From an archaeon UBA55 (lineage in GTDB: Archaea; Undinarchaeota; Undinarchaeia; Undinarchaeales; Undinarchaeaceae): a stretch of DNA of 7,632 bases. Location of the stretch: the NCBI GenBank assembly GCA_002495465.1, contig DAFN01000010.1:1-7632 (forward strand). Reading direction: 5' to 3'. Position numbers and translations under genes: made by a program. Each line of letters begins with the position of its first letter. Positions within the stretch are counted from its first letter, which is position 1. Positions 1-5,601 of this stretch are shown in pieces. The notes below the pieces were generated by a model that made no database searches, was not told the origin of the DNA, and worked only from the letters and a program-made list of their open reading frames with translations.

Positions 1-81
1 GACGCTTTAGGAAAGCAGGAAGAAGCAGAAAAATGTTTCAAGAAAGCACGGAAGCTTGGAAATAACATAGATAAAATTTAG
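1..81 (+). CDS. C-terminal end of a TPR-like repeat protein (partial)
   Basis: Reading frame 1 is open from the first base and ends at a TAG at 79-81, giving 26 residues that begin DALGKQEEAEKCFKKARKLG. The pattern LGxxEEAxxxFxKAxxLG is that of the second helix of a tetratricopeptide repeat, usually a protein-protein interaction module. Only this fragment is visible, so the length, partner and function of the whole protein are unknown. The match rests on one half-repeat and could be a generic charged helix. A run of six T follows the stop and may help end transcription. The next gene starts 53 nt downstream on the same strand. Confidence 0.6.
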   Translation, partial: DALGKQEEAEKCFKKARKLGNNIDKI

Positions 82-86
82 AAATC

Positions 87-96
87 TTTTTTAAGC
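87..96 (+). promoter_or_regulatory. TATA-like box or T-rich terminator between two genes
   Basis: TTTTTTAAGC lies 5 nt after the upstream stop codon and about 40 nt before the ATG at 135. It resembles the TTTTTAAG element found before the gene at 2774. If it is a TATA box, transcription would start near 115-120 and leave a short leader containing AAAGG at 121-125. The T6 run could equally be a U-rich terminator for the upstream gene, or serve both roles. The call rests on pattern and position only. Confidence 0.3.
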
Positions 97-134
97 AACG
101 CAGTTTAGAGAAGATGTGACAAAGGTCTAGAAAT

Positions 135-557
135 ATGTTTGAACGACTAAGAAAATTTGGAGACAGGCCGGAAACAGAAATCGCCATTGAAGTTGGGCTG
201 ATGTTCCTAGCACTTTTCATAACGAAGATAGTGATGGCCGAACTTCTTATACTTCTGACAATCGTAGTACTGCTTTTGGCGAACTTTGCAGTCCGATATG
301 AACGAAATGAATGGAAGGTTTTCGTTCTCGGAGCTCTTGTAGGATTCACGATGGAATGGGCAGGAGACGCCCTCTACCACCAATTCACCTGGAAGCAGAC
401 ATTTGTCGATCAAACTCTGTTTGGAATGCCTCTCTGGCTTCCAGCACTGTGGGGCTACGGTTTTGTAATGATGCGAAGGATAGGGAACGTCATTGTCCAC
501 GAAAAGAGCTATAAGCGAGCTGATCCAAAAACTAACCACAAAGTATTTAACAAATAA
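135..557 (+). CDS. Small multi-pass membrane protein, function unknown
   Basis: The 140-residue protein has a basic amphipathic start ([11 protein letters not shown]), then hydrophobic stretches at about 17-35, 36-53, 62-77 and 97-113, and a hydrophilic lysine-rich tail from 122. Three or four membrane passes are likely. Between the last two hydrophobic segments is a polar, aromatic-rich loop with [11 protein letters not shown] (73-83) and [14 protein letters not shown] (97-110). Acidic residues, His and Trp next to membrane segments look conserved-family-like, so this may be a small membrane enzyme or binding protein. I do not recognise the family and assign no function. ATG 135 is preferred because the in-frame upstream ATG at 114 is followed at once by a TGA stop. 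A weak AAAGG lies about 10 nt before it. The gene ends 38 nt before rpl39e and may be transcribed separately from it. Confidence 0.75.
   Translation: MFERLRKFGDRPETEIAIEVGLMFLALFITKIVMAELLILLTIVVLLLANFAVRYERNEWKVFVLGALVGFTMEWAGDALYHQFTWKQTFVDQTLFGMPLWLPALWGYGFVMMRRIGNVIVHEKSYKRADPKTNHKVFNK
543..552 (+). promoter_or_regulatory. Candidate TATA box for the rpl39e-rpl31e-pfdA-ftsY cluster
   Basis: GTATTTAACA lies inside the last codons of the preceding membrane-protein gene, about 45-50 nt before the rpl39e ATG at 596. A start site about 25 nt downstream would fall near 572 and give a leader of about 25 nt. No clear Shine-Dalgarno sequence precedes the ATG. The call is pattern and spacing only, and read-through from the upstream gene is an alternative. 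Confidence 0.3.
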
Positions 558-595
558 TAAACTCGTATCAAAAGCATCACTACTTGTGTAATACG

Positions 596-751
596 ATGGG
601 AAGCAGAAAACATACCAACTACAAGCAAAGACTTGGAAAAATCGCGAGGCACGCGAAGAGAGTTCCACTCTGGGTTATTGTCAAGACTCACAGAAGGGTC
701 AACAGTCACCCCAAGAGAAGGCACTGGAGAGTCGGAAAGACTAAGGCATAA
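596..751 (+). CDS. rpl39e: Large-subunit ribosomal protein eL39 (L39e)
   Basis: This 51-residue, very basic protein begins [20 protein letters not shown] and contains [10 protein letters not shown] (22-31) followed by [14 protein letters not shown] (36-49). The RVPxWVxxKT...KRRHWR signature and the length of about 50 residues identify eL39. This small protein of archaeal and eukaryotic ribosomes sits near the peptide exit tunnel. It is absent from bacteria, so it helps mark the window as archaeal. The start is the first ATG of the frame and matches the family N-terminus. Its TAA stop shares one base with the ATG of rpl31e (TAATG at 749-753), so translation of the two is probably coupled. The order rpl39e-rpl31e is the classic archaeal arrangement. 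Confidence 0.95.
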   Translation: MGSRKHTNYKQRLGKIARHAKRVPLWVIVKTHRRVNSHPKRRHWRVGKTKA

Positions 752-1170
752 TGGCTGAAACTACTAAAAAATCTGAAGATACGAAAGCAAAAACTGCCAA
801 GAAGGCGGAAAAGGCTGAGAAGCCTGAAAAACTTGAGGAAGCAGAGACTGCTGAAGCTGAAGAACTTTCTAAAAAGCAGAAGAAATCAAAGGAAGAGGAG
901 CCAGTAGAAGAATTTAAGGCTGTTTTGACAAGAGTTTACACTATCCCACTCAGAAAACAGTATAACACTACTTCGAAAGCGAAGGATGCTTCAAAACGAG
1001 TAAGAAGCTACATAGAACAGCACATAAAACCTACTGCAATATACATAGACCCAGAGCTTAACGAGAAAATTTGGAAGCGCGGATACAAGAAATCCCCAGC
1101 AAGCATACGAGTAAGTGTTGAGAAAAACAAGGAAGGATTCGCACGCGTAAGTCTCAGAAAATCCGAGTAA
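751..1170 (+). CDS. rpl31e: Large-subunit ribosomal protein eL31 (L31e) with long charged N-terminal extension
   Basis: Residues 55-136 are a recognisable eL31 domain. They include TRVYTIPLR (60-68), a helix with AKDASKRVRSYIEQHI (77-92), IDPELNEKIWKRG (99-111) and a closing strand GFARVSLR. eL31 binds the outer rim of the peptide exit tunnel in archaeal and eukaryotic ribosomes. Archaeal eL31 is usually about 80-95 residues. This one has 139 because residues 1-54 form a low-complexity tail of Lys, Glu and Ala with AKKAEKAEKPEK-like repeats, probably disordered. No internal ATG allows a shorter form, and the ATG at 751 overlaps the rpl39e stop, so the tail appears genuinely translated. pfdA follows after 7 nt. 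The domain assignment is secure; the role of the tail is unknown. Confidence 0.95.
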   Translation: MAETTKKSEDTKAKTAKKAEKAEKPEKLEEAETAEAEELSKKQKKSKEEEPVEEFKAVLTRVYTIPLRKQYNTTSKAKDASKRVRSYIEQHIKPTAIYIDPELNEKIWKRGYKKSPASIRVSVEKNKEGFARVSLRKSE

Positions 1171-1177
1171 TAATATT

Positions 1178-1603
1178 ATGACAGACAATAAAAATCTTCA
1201 AGAAACTATTGAGAACTATAATATGAAGAAGGCCCAGATAGAAAACCTTGCACGTGAAATGGAAGCACTAGCAAATACCCAGGCAAGCTTGGATGTATCA
1301 AAGGAAGCTCTCGAAGAACTGGACGGAGCTGAAAAGAGAACGGAAATGCTAGTACCAGTTGGTGTAAACACATTTGTGAAGGCAGTTATCGAAGACCCTT
1401 CGAAGGTAATCAGAGGTATTGGAGCAGGACTTTTCAAAGATTCTGATATCAAGGAAGCACTGAAAGACGCAGAAGAAGCCGCCAAAAATTTTGAGAAGAT
1501 TAAAAATAACATAGAAACAGAATTCAAAAAAACAGCCAAGGAAATGGAAAAGCTCGAACCTGAGCTTGAAAAAATGATGGCAGAACGCAAGGCTAAAGAC
1601 TAA
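1178..1603 (+). CDS. pfdA: Prefoldin alpha subunit (GimC alpha)
   Basis: The 141-residue protein has the alpha-class prefoldin layout. An N-terminal coiled-coil helix (about 1-50) is followed by a beta-hairpin region (about 55-90) with MLVPVGVNTFVKAVIEDPSK and RGIGAGLFKDSDIKEA. A C-terminal coiled-coil helix (about 90-138) closes the protein. Two hairpins distinguish the alpha from the beta class. Two alpha and four beta subunits form a hexamer whose coiled-coil arms hold unfolded chains and pass them to the thermosome. The gene follows rpl31e after the AT-only spacer TAATATT, with no Shine-Dalgarno site, and is followed by two tandem TAA stops (1601-1606). In many archaea the aIF6 and LX genes lie just upstream of pfdA, but here they do not. 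The beta subunit is not in this window. Confidence 0.93.
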   Translation: MTDNKNLQETIENYNMKKAQIENLAREMEALANTQASLDVSKEALEELDGAEKRTEMLVPVGVNTFVKAVIEDPSKVIRGIGAGLFKDSDIKEALKDAEEAAKNFEKIKNNIETEFKKTAKEMEKLEPELEKMMAERKAKD

Positions 1604-1627
1604 TAAGCAGGAGTCGTATGATTAATT

Positions 1628-2719
1628 ATGTTTGGAAATCTTAAAAAGAAGCTAAAGGGCTTTTTCGACAAAGCTGGAAAAGAGGCAGAAACAGAGGAAG
1701 TAGAAGAGGAAGTTCTTGTTGAAGTAGAAGAAGAGCTTGAAGCTCCAAAGCTGCCTTCTAAGAAAAAACCAAAAACAACAAAGAAAACAGAGGAACTTGA
1801 AGAAGAGAAGAAAATCGAAGATTCCAAAGCTGAAAAACCGAAAAAGAAACGAAGCATTTTCAAAAAAATAACAAGGAGGCACATTTCAGAAAAGAGCCTT
1901 GACAGTATATTATGGGAGCTTGAGCTTGCTCTTCTTGAAAACGATGTTGCAAAGGAAGTAACTGAGAGCATCACAGAGGATACACGGGAGAGACTTCTTG
2001 ACGCAGATTTGAAGAAAGGAGAAACCGCAGAAAAGGCCATAACAAGCGCTCTAAAAGCAGCTATAGAAAATACGCTCGACGTCGGAGACTTGGATATTAT
2101 AGAAAAAATACGGGAAAAGGGGGAAGGCCCGACATTGATATTGTTCGTTGGATTCAATGGCTCCGGAAAAACTATGACAATTGGAAAGTTTGCACAAGTT
2201 CTTCAGAACGAAGGAATTTCAGTACTTATGGCAGCCGGTGACACATTCAGAGCAGCGGCAATAGAGCAACTGGACGTCCACGCAAAGGCTCTGAAAGTTC
2301 CAATTGTGAAGCAGCAACGTGGCTCCGATGCTGCGGCAGTAATTTATGACGCACTTGAGCATGCGAAGGCAAAGGGAATTGATGTTGTCCTTGGCGATAC
2401 AGCTGGACGCTCTCATGCCGACTTAAATTTGATGGATGAGCTAAAAAAAGTTGTGAGAGTGAATAATCCAGATATAACAATTTTTGTCGGAGACTCGCTG
2501 ACAGGAAATGACGCAGCAGAGCAGGCAAAAAGCTTCAACGAGGCAGTGGGAATAGATGCCTCTGTTCTGACAAAGGCAGATTGTGACGTCAAAGGCGGAG
2601 CATGTATATCAATAAGCTATATGACAGAAAAGCCAATAATTTATCTCGGAACCGGGCAAGGTTACGGAGATATTGAAGAATTCAACCCGGACTGGTTTGT
2701 AGAAAAGGTTTTCGAATAA
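1628..2719 (+). CDS. ftsY: Signal recognition particle receptor FtsY, SRP-type GTPase
   Basis: This 363-residue GTPase docks ribosome-SRP complexes at the membrane. It starts with an amphipathic basic helix (MFGNLKKKLKGFFDKA) typical of archaeal FtsY. An acidic then lysine-rich linker (about 20-78) follows, then the helical N domain (about 80-165) and the G domain. Visible motifs are the P-loop GFNGSGKT (175-182), DTFRAAA (205-211), DTAGR (257-261), TKAD (315-318), KGGACISIS and GTGQGY (341-346). The C-terminus FNPDWFVEKVF is typical of archaeal FtsY. The P-loop reads GKTMT where GKTTT is usual. The ATG at 1628 is the first possible start because an in-frame TGA lies at 1619-1621. AGGAG at 1609-1613 is 14 nt away and sits nearer an out-of-frame ATG at 1618. 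There is no M domain, so this is not SRP54. It is the last gene of the translation and targeting cluster. Confidence 0.96.
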   Translation: MFGNLKKKLKGFFDKAGKEAETEEVEEEVLVEVEEELEAPKLPSKKKPKTTKKTEELEEEKKIEDSKAEKPKKKRSIFKKITRRHISEKSLDSILWELELALLENDVAKEVTESITEDTRERLLDADLKKGETAEKAITSALKAAIENTLDVGDLDIIEKIREKGEGPTLILFVGFNGSGKTMTIGKFAQVLQNEGISVLMAAGDTFRAAAIEQLDVHAKALKVPIVKQQRGSDAAAVIYDALEHAKAKGIDVVLGDTAGRSHADLNLMDELKKVVRVNNPDITIFVGDSLTGNDAAEQAKSFNEAVGIDASVLTKADCDVKGGACISISYMTEKPIIYLGTGQGYGDIEEFNPDWFVEKVFE

Positions 2720-2742
2720 TATAAACTCTGAAAGTTAAACAA

Positions 2743-2752
2743 TATTTTTAAG
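2743..2752 (+). promoter_or_regulatory. Candidate TATA box; predicts a leaderless transcript
   Basis: TATTTTTAAG lies in the 54-nt gap after ftsY, centred about 26 nt before the ATG at 2774. Archaeal transcription normally begins about 25 nt after the TATA centre, so the mRNA would start at or next to the start codon. The T5 run inside it (2745-2749) could also contribute to termination after ftsY. The evidence is pattern and spacing only. Confidence 0.4.
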
Positions 2753-2773
2753 TGCTCATCCAAGAGCAGGATT

Positions 2774-3310
2774 ATGAGATGGCTGATTTTCATTTTAGCA
2801 GCTCTTGCACTGATAAGCAGTCCGGCACTAGCCGCAGATTTTTCGATAGCACAAGGAGATGTAATTGAAATAGATTTGAACTCGACAGGAAGATTTACCA
2901 AGGATGTTTCATTTGTAGTTGCGAGCCCGCTAAAATATTCTCTGAATGGAACAAAGCTCACTGTAAATGCTTCAGGAAGAGGACTGCACTCTATAGCAAT
3001 TCTTGCCAGCGACAGAGGAAGTCACTCTACTTTTGTTTTCTCAGTTGAAGTAAAGCTAGTTGAAATTTCTGAGGGAGAAAATTTAACGCTCGTTTCTTTG
3101 TCAGAAATAGAAGAAATCACTGAAACTGAGGAAGAATTTGATGGAATTTCAGAGGGTTCTATACCAGCGCAGGCAGCAGTCAATCTGCCAGTGCAGGGAA
3201 GAATTCTGAACAAAGAACTTGGAAAGATACTGATGTGGACCGGCTTTCTAATGCTTTCAGCAGCTCTTGCACTGAAATCCAGAAATCAAAATTCTCTCTT
3301 TATGCAATAG
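2774..3310 (+). CDS. Secreted surface protein with C-terminal membrane anchor, function unknown
   Basis: The 178-residue protein starts with a clear Sec signal peptide, MRWLIFILAALALISSPALA, with likely cleavage after ALA (about residue 20). The mature part (21-95) looks rich in beta strands, like a small Ig- or cadherin-type extracellular domain. An acidic Glu/Ser linker (about 97-128) follows. A hydrophobic helix (about 150-167) and a short tail, KSRNQNSLFMQ, complete it. Four Asn-X-Ser/Thr sites (N36, N58, N65, N103) lie in the predicted outside part and could carry archaeal N-glycans. This implies a type I protein with its domain outside the cell. I recognise no named family. A TATA-like box 26 nt before the ATG suggests its own leaderless transcript. 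Its last 25 nt overlap the 3' end of the opposite-strand prenyltransferase gene. Confidence 0.8.
   Translation: MRWLIFILAALALISSPALAADFSIAQGDVIEIDLNSTGRFTKDVSFVVASPLKYSLNGTKLTVNASGRGLHSIAILASDRGSHSTFVFSVEVKLVEISEGENLTLVSLSEIEEITETEEEFDGISEGSIPAQAAVNLPVQGRILNKELGKILMWTGFLMLSAALALKSRNQNSLFMQ
2797..2813 (+). repeat. 17-nt direct repeat, copy 1 (within signal-peptide codons)
   Basis: AGCAGCTCTTGCACTGA occurs here and again at 3259-3275 in the same gene. It encodes part of the signal peptide (Ala-Ala-Leu-Ala-Leu). The three bases TTT also match just upstream across one mismatch. It probably reflects similar hydrophobic codons rather than a functional element. Confidence 0.7.
3259..3275 (+). repeat. 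17-nt direct repeat, copy 2 (within membrane-anchor codons)
   Basis: This is identical to 2797-2813 and in the same reading frame, and encodes Ala-Ala-Leu-Ala-Leu in the C-terminal membrane helix. The copies are 462 nt apart. Recombination between them would delete the whole extracellular domain in frame. Confidence 0.7.
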
Positions 3311-4266
3311 TCAGCGAATTCTAAAAGGATATTTTTGGTTTCTGAGTCTGGAAAAGCATCTAGAGCAGATTTGGCCTCACTTAATAGTTCCTCTGCCATT
3401 TGCTTTACAAACTCAATTGAGCCACTTTTTTCAAGGAGAGAAAGAGCTTCAAGAACAAGCTCATCTGAAGTGCTTTCTGAAGGAAGCTTTAGTATATCAA
3501 GAAGCTTTTTTCTGTCTTCAGACTCTAGGCTTGAAAGAGCGTGACATACCACACTTGTTTTCTTGCCTCTTTTGATATCCGAATTTTGTGTTTTTCCCGT
3601 AGTCTCTGAAGAGAAATCTATAAAATCATCCCAGAGCTGGAAAGCAAGACCCCAGTTTTTTGAATATAGAGAAAGAGCTTCAAGCTGGGCATCTGAAGCT
3701 CCTCCAAGAATCCCCCCAATTAAGGCTGAAGCCTCAAGAAAAGCACCAGTCTTCAGAGAGGACATTTCAATATACTCGTCAAGGGAGACCTTTTCACGGC
3801 TCTCAAAATCCAGATCAAGTGACTGGCCTTCGCACATTTTGATAATACTTTTTGAAAATTCCTTCATTACACGGACCAAAATCTCAGAATCTACATCAAT
3901 TTTCAGAATCTCAGAGTAGGAAAGAGAAAACAGACCGTCACCAGAATTTATTGCAACAGAGTTTCCGTATTTTTTCCAGAGACTTTCTTTGCCTCGGCGC
4001 AAATCATCCCCATCCACTATATCATCATGAACCAATGAAAAGGAATGTGCAAGCTCAATAGCACTTGCAGCATGAAGTGCTTCGTCAGGAGTCCCTCCAG
4101 ACAGCTCACAGGCTAAGATGCAGAGAATAGAACGAACACGCTTCCCTCCAGGAAGAGTATGGTACTTCATTGGGCCGGAAAGCTGCTCAAGACTCCCATC
4201 AAGAGCCGCCTCAATGGCTGCATCAAGCATTTTAGCTCGAGAAGTCATCTCCTTTTCAAGATTCAT
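3286..4266 (-). CDS. idsA: All-trans polyprenyl diphosphate synthase, likely bifunctional FPP/GGPP synthase
   Basis: This 326-residue trans-isoprenyl diphosphate synthase adds isopentenyl diphosphate to allylic diphosphates, making the C15/C20 precursors of archaeal ether lipids. Visible motifs are PGGKRVR (39-45), the first Asp-rich motif DDIVD (81-85) with no two-residue insertion and followed by GDDLRRG, KTG (172-174), and the second Asp-rich motif DDFID (213-217). GKTQNSDIKRGKKT follows the second motif. Phe76 lies five residues before the first motif and Ser77 four before it. That pattern is known from archaeal (type I) GGPP synthases, where the aromatic residue limits chain length. ATG at 4266 is chosen; a TTG at 4272 would add two residues. 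It is the only minus-strand gene here, divergent from gatD by about 30 bp and overlapping the surface-protein gene by 25 bp. Exact product length is inferred. Confidence 0.93.
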   Translation of the reverse strand: MNLEKEMTSRAKMLDAAIEAALDGSLEQLSGPMKYHTLPGGKRVRSILCILACELSGGTPDEALHAASAIELAHSFSLVHDDIVDGDDLRRGKESLWKKYGNSVAINSGDGLFSLSYSEILKIDVDSEILVRVMKEFSKSIIKMCEGQSLDLDFESREKVSLDEYIEMSSLKTGAFLEASALIGGILGGASDAQLEALSLYSKNWGLAFQLWDDFIDFSSETTGKTQNSDIKRGKKTSVVCHALSSLESEDRKKLLDILKLPSESTSDELVLEALSLLEKSGSIEFVKQMAEELLSEAKSALDAFPDSETKNILLEFADYCIKREF

Positions 4267-4274
4267 ACTCAATA

Positions 4275-4284
4275 AGTATATAAC
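4275..4284 (+). promoter_or_regulatory. Candidate TATA box for gatD
   Basis: AGTATATAAC contains a TATATA core (4277-4282) centred about 26 nt before the ATG at 4306, the second in-frame ATG of gatD. That spacing would make the transcript leaderless from 4306, arguing for that start over 4297. The box lies within about 20 nt of the opposite-strand idsA start, so protein bound here could affect both genes. The call is inference from pattern and spacing. Confidence 0.45.
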
Positions 4285-4288
4285 AAGA

Positions 4289-4296
4289 ATAAATAT
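4289..4296 (-). promoter_or_regulatory. Candidate TATA box for idsA
   Basis: Read on the minus strand, this is ATATTTAT, centred about 27 nt before the idsA ATG at 4266. It predicts a leaderless idsA transcript. It lies only 4 nt from the gatD TATA candidate and directly abuts the first gatD ATG, so the two promoters would overlap face to face. Confidence 0.4.
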
Positions 4297-5601
4297 ATGT
4301 TGGATATGGCTCAGCCAAGTATCGGCGACAAGGTTAAAATAAAAACACAGAAAGCCAGCTACGAAGGCATTTTAATGCCACGAAGCGAGTTGTCTGACAA
4401 AGAACACATAGTACTTAAGTTGGATTCAGGCTACAATATAGGAATTTCAAAAAAAGATATTTCAAAAATTGACCAAGTAGCAGAAAATAGAAAGACACGA
4501 GCTCCAAAAGTCATAGTAAAGGCCGGAAAAGGGCTTCCAAAAATCTCTGTTGTATCCACAGGGGGAACCATAACATCAAAGGTTGACTACAAAACCGGAG
4601 GCGTTTCTCCATTCAAAACAGGGGAAGAGCTTCTTGCAGGAATGCCAAAACTTGCAGAAATTGTACAGATAAATGATATAAAGCAGCCTTTCAGTCTTCT
4701 CAGCGAGGACATAAGCCACAAAGACTGGTCTAAAATAGCCAAGGAAGTTTACAGCGAACTTCGTAAAGATACAGAAGGAGTAATAGTAACGCACGGAACT
4801 GACACACTTCACTATACTTCTGCTGCACTCTCATTTATGATAGAGGGATTAAACAAGCCCATCGCAGTTGTCGGAGCCCAACGATCAGCAGACAGAGGAA
4901 GTTTTGACGGACTGATGAACATGCTATGCGCTACACATTACTGTCTTTCAGACATTGCAGAAGTTGCAATAGTTATGCACGCAGGGAGCTCTGACGAATA
5001 CTGTATAGCAAGCCAAGGAACAAAAGTCAGAAAAATGCACACCTCCAGGAGGGACGCATTCAGACCTATAAATGACGAGCCCATTGCAAAAATCTGGCCC
5101 GACGGAAATTTAGTAATGACAGGAGCACAATACAGCGAAAGGAGCAGTGGAAAACCGAAGCTCCTTGACAAAGTAGAGGAAAAGGTAGCTCTTATTCACT
5201 CATATCCTGGAGCCCGACCGGAAATTCTTGAACACTACATAGATAAAAAGTACAAAGGAATTATAATAGCCGGAACCGGATTCGGACACGTCGCAACTCA
5301 ACCACTAGACACGAAAGAGAGCTGGCTAAAAGCTGTGACAAATACCGTTGACAGTGGAATCTTTGTAGGAATGACAAGTCAAGCACTTTATGGAACAACA
5401 GACTCAATGATTTACAGCGCTGGAAGGCTTCTAAAAAATGCAGGAGTTACCTACCTCAAGGATATGCTACCAGAAACAGCTTATGTAAAGCTTGCCTGGG
5501 CTCTAGGAAATTTCAAGCGTTCTGAACTTGAGGAGAAGATGCTTGAGAACATTTCTGGAGAAATAAATGAAAGGATACAACCTGGATCCTTCCTATATTA
5601 A
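4297..5601 (+). CDS. gatD: Glutamyl-tRNA(Gln) amidotransferase subunit D (archaeal GatDE)
   Basis: GatD is the asparaginase-like subunit that releases ammonia from an amide donor for GatE, which converts Glu-tRNA(Gln) to Gln-tRNA(Gln). The 434 residues match the family length. Residues about 9-60 form the small GatD N-terminal beta domain (IGDKVKIKT...YEGILMPRSELSDKE). Type I L-asparaginase domains follow. The catalytic threonines and partners are visible: STGGTI (87-92, Thr91), THGTDT (165-170, Thr168-Asp169), and GTKVRKMHTSRRDAF (241-255) holding the conserved Lys243. The N-terminal domain separates it from ordinary asparaginases, and gatE downstream confirms the role. ATG 4297 gives the longest form. 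ATG 4306 (MAQPSIGDKV) is equally plausible and better placed behind the TATA-like box. Its TAA overlaps the next ATG by one base (TAATG at 5599-5603). Confidence 0.96.
   Translation: MLDMAQPSIGDKVKIKTQKASYEGILMPRSELSDKEHIVLKLDSGYNIGISKKDISKIDQVAENRKTRAPKVIVKAGKGLPKISVVSTGGTITSKVDYKTGGVSPFKTGEELLAGMPKLAEIVQINDIKQPFSLLSEDISHKDWSKIAKEVYSELRKDTEGVIVTHGTDTLHYTSAALSFMIEGLNKPIAVVGAQRSADRGSFDGLMNMLCATHYCLSDIAEVAIVMHAGSSDEYCIASQGTKVRKMHTSRRDAFRPINDEPIAKIWPDGNLVMTGAQYSERSSGKPKLLDKVEEKVALIHSYPGARPEILEHYIDKKYKGIIIAGTGFGHVATQPLDTKESWLKAVTNTVDSGIFVGMTSQALYGTTDSMIYSAGRLLKNAGVTYLKDMLPETAYVKLAWALGNFKRSELEEKMLENISGEINERIQPGSFLY

Noticed and set aside
207..668. 153-residue minus-strand frame
   Set aside because: It spans the membrane-protein gene and the certain rpl39e gene on the other strand; its Cys/Ser/Phe composition is typical of a shadow frame.
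1600..2157. 185-residue open frame on the minus strand opposite ftsY
   Set aside because: It is Ser/Phe-rich, the antisense image of Glu/Lys codons, and lies opposite a clear FtsY with all GTPase motifs.
3335..4061. Several plus-strand frames inside idsA
   Set aside because: The minus strand encodes an intact prenyltransferase with both Asp-rich motifs; these frames show no family pattern.
4267..4305. Possible operator or palindrome in the idsA-gatD gap
   Set aside because: The gap is AT-only in most places and the apparent symmetry is explained by two TATA boxes; no distinct inverted repeat was found.
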